Shown here one piece after another: positions 33,001 to 40,800 of a stretch of 64,000 bases of DNA (within the stretch, counting starts at the first letter, position 1; every line of letters begins with the position of its first letter). Both the position numbers and the translations under genes were made by a program. The notes beneath the pieces are model-generated. The model had not been told where the DNA came from and ran no database searches. It was given only the letters and a program-made list of their open reading frames with translations. This stretch comes from Colias croceus (lineage: Eukaryota > Arthropoda > Insecta > Lepidoptera > Pieridae). The stretch is from positions 9,114,001-9,178,000 of the forward strand of contig NC_059539.1 in NCBI RefSeq assembly GCF_905220415.1, read 5' to 3'.

Positions 33001-34248
33001 GGATCGAGCACGTTCTGGAATGTTCGCTTAAATTGAATGCACTATTTCTATAACATCTAATTGCACTCGCAACTGAATGCGTTTTGAGCATGTGGGGTTT
33101 CACCACTTTCGGAGGAAAGAAATCTCAGTGTACTTATTGATAGGAATTAATTAAGAATAAACTCGAATGTTATCGATCCTGTGTGGTGTAGGCTAGTCCG
33201 ATTGCTAAGGATAAATTAACGATATAAGCTTGACTTCATTCAATAGTCCTAAGCGACTTTAAATAAGACTGATCCTATTAGTTTGTAATTATTTGAGTCT
33301 GATTAAGCGTAAGAGCGTTAAAAAAATTATAGTCTGACGATGTATTTGTTCAGTAATGTTCCTAATTTGTTTTAAAGTAATAATATAATATGACCGTTTG
33401 TAAGACTGAATTGAAAATTCTCAATATGTTTAATGGTGATTGTAAAGATTTTTTTATGATAGTATTAATAGATATTGTATTCTGTGATGATTATTGATAA
33501 ATTTTTTTGCAAAATGTTTTGAATATGTTTATAACTATATATACTGGGACGGCGATACTAATTCCGATTTAAATATTCATGCTGCTTGGACAGAATGGAT
33601 ATTCGAGAGGGGTACAATACAGGTAGAGGTTTACCAGGATACTCTGCAACGTGTTTGTTATTGATTATAATGCTTATATTTTGTTTACGTTTTGTTAAAA
33701 GTTTCGGTTTTGTTATCAAAATTTCCAGTGTTATTTCTATTTTCTTGTCATTGTCTGTTGCTTGAAATATAAAACTTGAAAAACGCATTCGTCTTTGCTT
33801 ACTCTTTTGCTTCCCTTCTTACATTAGCGCGCACTAATTTCTGACCGACATCATCTAAAAAAAATATAAATCAAAACAAAATGTTACCTATTTCCTTAGC
33901 ACGCTTGAAGCTATCTAACAATTCATACTGTCGCACGGTTTACCGCTTTGAATATTAATATAGTGTATTCAATGATATCTGTGTGTATGTATTATAATAG
34001 CACTGATAAATATGAAAGAAATCAGGCACATTCAATCTCAAATAGAAAAACAATTAAGGGCATTATTGCACGGGGAAAGTTGAAAATTTTTACATTAACG
34101 ACGTACACACGTGAACAAAAAAATTATTTGGGTCAATTGATATCTGCAGAGTTGCCTGGAGTTTGACAGCGCCAGTTATTTGAAGAAGGTTCGTGCTGCG
34201 GTCACCGTCGCCGCCGTAGACGCGCCCGACTCGCCCGAACCAGAGTAA
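23412..34248 (+). CDS. mxt: mextli, eIF4E-binding translation factor
   Basis: Mextli is an insect and nematode eIF4E-binding protein that promotes cap-dependent translation; it combines an MIF4G-like region, a KH RNA-binding domain and a C-terminal eIF4E-binding region. Coding exons: 23412-23532, 23624-23777, 23855-24008, 24778-24979, 25713-25784, 26386-26446, 27416-27557, 27996-28130, 28468-28657, [29579-29596], 30540-30605, 32171-32295, 34150-34248. All phases match and the model has no internal stop; the protein is 506 residues, or 512 with the microexon. Recognisable parts are LIVLTEAVAYQMMQGNFDRA, the KH motif GIKGRRVHMIEEL, and YTYETLV, which fits YxxxxL-phi. A 5' untranslated exon ends at 22928 (CCAG|GTGAGT). 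Confidence 0.92.
24414..24600 (-). mobile_element. Helitron-like element, 3' end (in mextli intron 4)
   Basis: Read on the minus strand it ends in the GC-rich tail GCGGGCGAAGCCGCGGGC followed by CTAG (24414-24417), a typical 3' end of lepidopteran non-autonomous Helitrons. The 5' end is not clear, but similarity to the copy at 38387-38570 continues to about 24600. Family assignment is from memory of such tails. Confidence 0.55.
24778..27557 (+). CDS. mxt: mextli exons 5-8: linker and KH domain
   Basis: 24778-24979 encodes a Gly/Ser/Pro-rich linker (MEGAGSGGSVSPTL) and KIPGKNYSKDEVVI. The KH domain is split over 25713-25784 (VMGIKGRRVHMIEELSDTII, with the GxxG loop GIKG), 26386-26446 (VSPGAKERLVQITGPNEENV) and the start of 27416-27557 (HAKHLIGDTIRRNAS). 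The VQITG strand and the following helix fit a type I KH fold. The end of exon 8 is a low-complexity, acidic and Ser-rich linker. Confidence 0.9.
27996..28657 (+). CDS. mxt: mextli exons 9-10
   Basis: 27996-28130 encodes EYKYTVTFGQHSIKITGNNL, and 28468-28657 continues TAKLVLDEYFESAGALEAMG. Together they form a beta strand, turn and helix that could be a second KH-like or dsRBD-like unit. This is followed by an acidic low-complexity tail (DDAALNGADDDDVFAPP). The donor GCAG|GTGCGT leaves phase 1, which fits both the microexon and exon 11. Confidence 0.88.
28673..29362. repeat. Degenerate intronic minisatellite rich in TGACGTCA sites
   Basis: Imperfect tandem copies of a motif such as GACGTCATCGGACTGGCGTA followed by GCTCGGTGTTTACTGTTAGC occur about seven times, at irregular spacing. 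Perfect CRE palindromes TGACGTCA occur at 28673-28680, 28983-28990, 29065-29072, 29133-29140 and 29355-29362; the first overlaps the end of exon 10's downstream flank. A G17 homopolymer (29261-29277) lies within the array. Confidence 0.8.
29579..29596 (+). CDS. mxt: mextli 18-nt microexon
   Basis: A strong acceptor (CTTCTCTTCTTTTTAG) is followed by 18 bases and then GTAAGC. Inserted between exons 10 and 11 it keeps the frame and gives A-VEDVIG-S in place of A-G at that point. Eighteen bases is small enough that inclusion is probably regulated. It lies outside any recognised domain, in the acidic linker. Confidence 0.6.
30326..30343. repeat. (AC)9 microsatellite
   Basis: Simple dinucleotide run in the intron before mextli exon 11. 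Confidence 0.95.
30540..30605 (+). CDS. mxt: mextli exon 11
   Basis: After GTGTGCAG the exon encodes DGEAVPRRPRFSRATSTDKNQ, a basic Ser/Thr/Arg-rich linker, and ends CAAG|GTAAGC. At 66 nt it keeps the frame if skipped. Confidence 0.8.
30612..30919. promoter_or_regulatory. Array of heat-shock elements in a mextli intron
   Basis: A degenerate tandem repeat of about 29 bp, TTCTAGAACATTCGATCGCG, begins six bases after the exon 11 donor. Seven copies contain a complete three-box heat-shock element TTCnnGAAnnTTC: at 30612, 30674, 30732, 30781, 30810, 30887 and 30907. Imperfect copies occur at about 30642, 30713, 30761 and 30839. HSF trimers bind this inverted pentamer pattern in all eukaryotes; regulation of mxt by heat is inferred only. 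Confidence 0.75.
32171..32295 (+). CDS. mxt: mextli exon 12: eIF4E-binding region
   Basis: The exon encodes the canonical eIF4E-binding motif YTYETLV (YxxxxL-phi) followed by QYADSPLSKLPPAGL and SFPPELARK. This fits the helix, elbow loop and second contact described for Mextli-eIF4E complexes. The acceptor region reads GCGCAG-GTGCAG-GCGCAG: three AG acceptors 6 bp apart, at 32170, 32176 and 32182, all in the same frame. The donor ARK|GTAACG at 32296 is usable but can be read through. Confidence 0.88.
32296..32451 (+). CDS. mxt: Alternative proline-rich C-terminus of mextli (read-through of exon 12)
   Basis: If the 32296 donor is not used, the frame stays open for 51 more codons: VTLSAPRPPRAPPARPAPPP and then LLPFRVWPPLHHPN, ending LLCRNFY and TAG at 32451. 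A C-rich low-complexity stretch this long without a stop is notable, but composition alone could explain it. It competes with splicing to 34150. Confidence 0.45.
   Translation, partial: VTLSAPRPPRAPPARPAPPPAPPAPRLLPFRVWPPLHHPNYLAALLCRNFY
33012..33024. promoter_or_regulatory. Isolated heat-shock element
   Basis: TTCTGGAATGTTC is a complete three-box HSE about 2 kb downstream of the array, in the last mextli intron or the 3' UTR of the read-through form. Confidence 0.5.
34150..34248 (+). CDS. mxt: mextli terminal coding exon
   Basis: After TATCTGCAG the exon reads SCLEFDSASYLKKVRAAVTV, then AAVDAPDSPEPE and a TAA stop. It joins exon 12 (ARK) in phase 0. The balanced composition and acidic end look like genuine coding sequence. 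The 3' UTR continues in AT-rich DNA to about 35,680. Confidence 0.75.
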   Translation, partial: SCLEFDSASYLKKVRAAVTVAAVDAPDSPEPE

Positions 34249-34278
34249 TCTCCCACACATACGCGCACGCACTCACCT

Positions 34279-34297
34279 CACACACACACACACACAC
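34279..34297. repeat. (CA)n microsatellite
   Basis: Simple dinucleotide run in the mextli 3' UTR, 30 bp after the stop codon. Confidence 0.95.
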
Positions 34298-35656
34298 GTG
34301 CGCGAGTGACACACACAGTTGCCTGAGCATACATTTCCAGCAGCTTCACTCCTTATTTAGTCATTCGCGAGACCCGCGTCTTTGCTTTCGAGCTAGGTTA
34401 CCCGTAGAGTCCTGTCGCTATAGCCTAGCTAAGACCCGTCCGTCTCTCGAAGATTTCTCACGCGCTTGATATACTAATATAGCGGACTTATATTTTACTC
34501 ACTAAAAGTATTAGCTCACCAAAATATTTATTTTATTTAATGTGGATATCGTAGTATGTAGTTTTTAATCCATTATTTACGAAATAATGAGTGTGGATCT
34601 AATAGAGTTTGTGATAAATTGTAATTACGCAGAGATATGTTGCGTTGTTAAAATTCTTCGTCCGCAATATGTGATCTCTTTTCGTAATACTTTCAACACT
34701 AATGCATTGCTCTTAAATATTTACTCTGTGTTTAGTATTTTCGATTGAACAATTAACGTGGCGTTTAAAGCAGACATGATTGAAATGGAATTTAAAACGT
34801 AGACGTCCGATGTGCATGTTCTTAATATATTTTTGTTGTGTATACTCTGAAGGAACATTTAGTTTCTTATATCATAGAGTGATTCCATTTATTTTAAGAA
34901 GAATGCATGCATTTCTTTGTGTGTTTGTATACTCATTCAAACTTGTATCTAGTGTCTAGTCTTGTCAAGTAGATATCTCAATATGTCGTAAGATTTTATT
35001 TTCACAGGAAACGCCTGGATGGTATAACTTTCGTTGATCTTTATATTATATATGTATTTACACGCAAATTTCATATTGAGATACGGTTTTTTTTATTATT
35101 TCGTTGATTATTTTTATTGTGAAATTATCACAAATCTGGATTCCAGTCGTTCCAGGCTATCCTCTATTGTTTAGAAATATTTCACGAATAACTGATGGAA
35201 AATATTAAAAATATTTAAGACTGTTAAATACATATTTATATATGTTTATGATGCTGTTATAAGAGCCTTATAATATTTTATATTTGTAGCAATGCTACGT
35301 ATTTTATTCATTAACTATTAAATTAAAAAGTTTATTTGTAGATTCGTTTCGGATTTCGTTTGAAATTAATATAGTTAAAAGCCTGTTTTTATGATTGATA
35401 ATATATTTTATTTGTATTTGGTGCACATTGATATAAATGTCACATTTCATTACACTGGGGAAATGGAATAGAAATCTGCACTTAGGTATTTATACACTCT
35501 GGAATATATCTCTATAAAAAGTACTATTGAAAATGAATTTGTTTTAAAACGGTGCTCATTGGAAAGTATTACCTTAAATTTTGTATTTGTCCATTTTTTT
35601 GTTGTATAGTAATACAAAGGCTATATTGTGAAAATTTATGATATACTAAATTTTAT

Positions 35657-35662
35657 AATAAA
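35657..35662 (+). terminator. Likely mextli poly(A) signal
   Basis: AATAAA, followed after about 10 bp by a T-rich stretch (GGAGTTTTATTTATT). Upstream is about 1.4 kb of AT-rich, non-coding 3' UTR. Another AATAAA lies near 35,835. The choice is a guess without transcript data. Confidence 0.4.
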
Positions 35663-35963
35663 TTGGAGTTTTATTTATTACCTATTTGAAAAGAGAATCC
35701 TCTTCACATCTCTATCTTTTTTGCAGATGGCAACATTTTTTTTCTACACATATCTACATTAAAATACATACAAAATGAGATAATTTAAAACCCCGACTAC
35801 AAAATTTTATCAAATTCTTAGAAACCTTCTGTGAATAAATAAACCAATGTAGACTAAGTAATAAGTTATCTAAAAGATTTTTTTCCCCCCCAAGTAATCA
35901 TAAGCTATTGTTTAAGTGGCATTAAAAATTATGTACCTACTACTAAACAAGCACTTAAGTAGA

Positions 35964-36545
35964 CTTAATAATATTATAAATGCGCACGTTTGTGAGGATG
36001 GATGTATGTGTATGTATGTTTGTTACTCTTTCACGAAAAAACGACTGGACGGATTTGGATGAAACCACACTAATATAGGCTATTCATCAGAATAAAACAT
36101 AGGCTTCAATTTATAATGATTAAATTATTAATTTTGGTCATAATAACGATACGTGTCAGACGTCAGTTTAGTCCGAAAAAAAAATCTTACATCTGAGAAG
36201 TTTTGAACGTTAGGTATATAAAAAAAACAAAACGTAGGAACATAACCTATACTTTTCTCTACTACATTATGATCCTGTCCCGCACTACGGGGGAGGCTTG
36301 AGGTATAGCGCGACAGCAATAGATAATAGGAAAACCTTATTTTGAATCCTCTCACTCGTTTTACTTTTAAAAGTTATCATTATATCGCCTAACGGCGGCG
36401 GTAGCGCGGGTAGAGTGCGATACGTCGCAGGGTGGAGTGCGAAGTGGAGTTACATTAAATTTTTTTTAATGTATTTTAAAAAGTCACGTAATTTTATGTG
36501 GCAGACCAAATGTCTACGCGAGCAAAGACGCGGGAAAAAGCTAGT
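35964..36545 (+). mobile_element. Helitron-like non-autonomous element
   Basis: Begins TTAATAATATTATAAATGCG, then GACTGGACGGATTTGGATGA (about 36,043), and ends GCGGGAAAAAGCTAGT (36530-36545). The start, the 'ggacggatttggatgaaa' block and the CTAG end are shared with the other elements at 38744 and 40001. It sits between the convergent 3' ends of mxt and Miga. Confidence 0.6.
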
Positions 36546-36599
36546 ATAATCAGTAAATAAAACCAGTTTTCTCATGTTTGAATATTTTATTTGACTGAG

Positions 36600-37881
36600 T
36601 AATAGTGGCATTCTTGATATCTACAATTTATTTGATAATCTAGGCTTAACAACATAAATTAAACTTTGTCATAAATTAAATATATTTACAAAATAAAACA
36701 CAAGATTGGCTGTACAACAAAGTTAGAAGGAATTTAAGAAGCGTCTACTGTTTCACGTTACACGTATTAATATTTTTTAATGATAAAATTACATAACCAG
36801 AACCGCATACAAAAGTATTGTTTTAAATGGCGAACAATAACAAACATTCATTAGCTAGGCTAATGCAGATCCACACTTGAAGCTAAGGGCTCTTAACATT
36901 CATATAGATACATGATTAGGTATTCATAATTATTACATGGAGATTAAATATTTAATGGCAGAGCAATTACGATATGATATACATTGTTATAATGAAAGTA
37001 CACAGTTGAATGTACATAATATGATTAATATACTTACTTAAAACTTGACAGCCTTTAAACTAGATAAAGAAAATGCGTCAATTTAAGTGACATAAATTAT
37101 GTAATTAAATCATACGCGCTGCAAACAATGTTTTGAATTCAGCAATGATTGATGAAGTAAATAATGTTAATGGAGGTAAGAGATACATTTGTGTTATCTA
37201 TTTTAATTTATAGTCTGTGGCCATAAAAATGCACATCAAGTCAACACAGGAATGTTGAATATTACTCCTTATTTTATTTATGAGTAAATACGAATGTAAT
37301 GAAATGATCCTGTAGAATTGAGCTGCCCATAACTTAATTAACGGTAACGCTGGAGAAAGAGGCTCTTTATTACATTTAATTAAAAACGTTGAATAAAAAT
37401 GCAATAACTATATTTTCATACAATAAAAAAAGTAACTATGATACAAAACGTTGAAATAAATGCATTTAAATACTTAAGTTGTAGATGAGAGACGTTTTTA
37501 ACTAATGTAATATACCTCTTAACTCAAGCTCACAAACACCAAAATATGAAGTTATTCTAGCCATCTAGTGTAGAAACACCATTAGGTGTTTCTACACTAG
37601 ATGGCGCTGATATACATTTATAATAGAATCCATGCGATATCTCCCGATTACATCTAGAAAAGCCTACACCTGAGTCTATAATGAATAATTTAATATATTT
37701 TGATATATCCTTACTGGTTTCGCACTTTCCAATAAACATATTTATGAAGCAGAAAACCAATCTGCTTGAAATAGTTGTTTCTTAATAATAAATCTGAAAG
37801 ATAGGCCTGTGGGAAAATGCGAAACAAGTGTCTTATACAATATGGCCATAAACCGTGACATGATTTGAACATTTAGCTTAT
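36600..37881 (-). other. Miga 3' UTR and flank
   Basis: AT-rich sequence downstream of the Miga stop. Several minus-strand AATAAA motifs (TTTATT on the plus strand, for example near 37,366 and 37,270) could end the transcript. A perfect hairpin lies at 37561-37604. No gene was recognised. Confidence 0.4.
37561..37604. repeat. Perfect 20-bp hairpin
   Basis: CCATCTAGTGTAGAAACACC, a 4-base loop ATTA, then the exact reverse complement ending in GATGG. It is about 280 bp downstream of the Miga stop codon, so it would be in the 3' UTR if the transcript extends that far. It contains the ATGGCGC-type motif common at lepidopteran repeat edges. Confidence 0.9.
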
Positions 37882-40800
37882 CTAATAATTTCGCTCGGAC
37901 AACTTCTCTGTGATGTTAGCGGCCCGAGTTCTGGCGTGTTGCATGATGTCCACGGCCAGGTCTTCCACAGTAGTGTACCTAGACTTCTGGAAACTGAATA
38001 AGTCTGTGATGAAGCCTACTATTTCCGATTGGAAGGATACACAGACGTCTTTTAGCCGTTCTCTGGGTCCTAGGAAGCCCCAAACAAGAACGGGTAGAAG
38101 GTGCTCGGATATGGAGTAGAAGTGGGCCATGAAACCGTCTTGGTATTGTAGGTAGCGCCGCTTCGCTTTGATCACGGACCACACTGCTGTTGTTAAGGCC
38201 TGTAATTAAAAAAGTCTTATATACCTATATTTATTTGTGTAATAATCAGTATTAAAAAAAATGAGCAGTGATACAAATTCTAAGGAATTCTATTGATTAA
38301 GTACAAGTGACGTAATGGTAGGAGTAAAAAATATATGAAACCAGAAGCATTAATTTTTAAAAATTATTATATGTAATACCTTACCGCCCGAGGCTTCGCC
38401 CGCTTTAACTTAAACCTAATAAATTATATACTAAAACCTCCCTCTTGAATCACTCTATCTATTAAAAAAACCGCATCAAAATCCGTTGCGTAGTTTGAAA
38501 GATTTAAGCATACAAAGGGACATAGGGGCAGAGAAAGTGACTTTGTTTTATACTATGTAGTGATATAGAGAAAACAGTATAAACATACCGTCTCTTTGAA
38601 CCCGTCGGAGAGCCAGCGGTTGCGAACAACGGCCAGCACTGAAGCCGGCGGAGAAGCCAGGTCTTCGAAGGCATCCAGCAGAATGTAGTCCAGTACCACG
38701 TCGTAGAATGTCAGGACCTGGGAAAATAAGTATACATCTATTATATACTAATATTATAAAGAGGAAAGGTTTTTATGTATATGTATGGTTTTCACGCATA
38801 AACTACTGGACCGATTTTGATGAAATTTGGCACAGACTATATTTAGACCCTGAGAAAGAACATAGGCTACCTTTTATTGTGAAATATGTAATATGTGCCA
38901 CGGGCGAAGCCGGGGCGGACCACTAGTAGTTAATAATTATGGAGCTCATGATTTAACATGAGATTCTTTGGTATTTTTCCGACGGTAAAAATAAAGCATA
39001 ATCAGTATTTTTAATGAATAGATGAATACACACTACCAAATATCGACAACCCACCTTAACACCCTTGCTTGTCAGTTCGCTTTCTAACACAGTCCAGTTG
39101 GCAGCATCCGTCGTCCATGACACCATTTCTTCATACGCGACTAGAAATTCTTTAGGTTCCTGAAAATTAAAAACATACACTCCTCCAGTTAATTGTGCTG
39201 GTTTATTTATTATAGAAGATATAATTTAGAACCTAAGCTACTAATACTCATTTTTAGTTAGGGTAGGTGGGTATAATGATAGTTATACCACAGTATTACC
39301 ATATTTCCTACAGTATGGCGACGAATGTACTTGTGCAGAGAAACGGAGGGGAACTGGCGGGGGGTCGGGCGACGCGGGCCGCTCTATCGCGAAAGGACGA
39401 CGCAGTCGTATTTTTTGTGTAATAATTTTATTATACATAGGTACTTACATATTCTATTATGGCGCGCACAAACTGTTCCGTTTACGGATGTATTGAAAAT
39501 ACATTGAAATCCCAGAAGGAAACAATATTTCAGAAAGATTGTATTAATTGTATCTGTTGAATTAAAATCAAAGCTATGTATATGTTGTCCTCATTATTTT
39601 CTAATCAGATTGTACATCCCAATGCGAATGCATTACTTAGTTAAATGGTATAATATACAATTAAGAACATCCAAAAATAAAGTGTCCACGTAAATAATAT
39701 TTAGCAGTGCATTATCTGTAATTAATAATTATATATTTATGAACAAATAATTACATCAGATTTAATAATCGCAATTATTTTGAATGTACATGAATAAATG
39801 ATTTCATCATAATATTAATAATCACAATTGTTTTATTTCCCATTTGTTGCAACCCTAGCGTATTTTCGTGTGGCAGCGTAAGTACCTACGCTGGCGGCGG
39901 CATCGCGCGACATCAAAGGCGTTTCCTTACTGTAGGAAATAATATTGTAATACTGTGGTTATACTGTCTACTTCAATCAGTTATTTTGCCTGTTATATCT
40001 ATACTAATATTATAAAGCTGGAGTTTGTTTGTTTGAACGTGCTAATCTCGGGAACTACTGGTCCGATTTAAAAAAATATTTCGGTTTAAAGAACTTTATT
40101 AATCTCATAAACAAGAACAATACAATATGATCTTTTACAAATATGAGAAATAACAATTTTGCAGCTAGTATAACACAATCAGCTGTCGAAATTAGTTAAG
40201 TATGTCTTTAATTTATTTTTAAAAATATTAATTGATGAGGATTCTTTAATTGCTTTAGGCAAGCTATTGTACAATTGTGCTCCCTCAAATCTTAAGTTTC
40301 TCTTACCGTATAAAGTTCTTATAAATGGTAATTCAAGGTTATCACTCTTTCGTGTGTGGTATTTGTGGGATTTTATGTTTAGTGTTGTGTTTTTATATTA
40401 TTAGATAGAATATTTTGAATCAGTATGCAAGTGTGATATTTATATAATTTATTTAAATCAAACAATTTGGTACGGAAGTATAGATCCTTAGTTGGCGTTA
40501 AAAAATTAAAGTTAAAAAGAATTTTTACTAGTTTGTTCTGCGTAATTTGTAGTTTTTTTTTAAATTAGTAGGCGCCGATTGCCCCCAAACTGGGATAAGA
40601 TAATCTAGATGTGGTTTAACAAGCGTGTTATAGATACTATAACGTAATTTAAATGGTATATATTTAGCCGCATTTCTTAGAGCTCCTGTAAGTGGTATTA
40701 ACTTAGATCTCACATGGTTTATATGTGATTTAAATGTTAATTTATTATCCAAGATTAGGCCAAGATATTTTTCTTCATTAGATCTGTTTAAAGGTTGTGA

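Noticed and set aside
36128..36355. 75-residue minus frame between mxt and Miga
   Set aside because: Lies wholly inside the Helitron-like element at 35964-36545.
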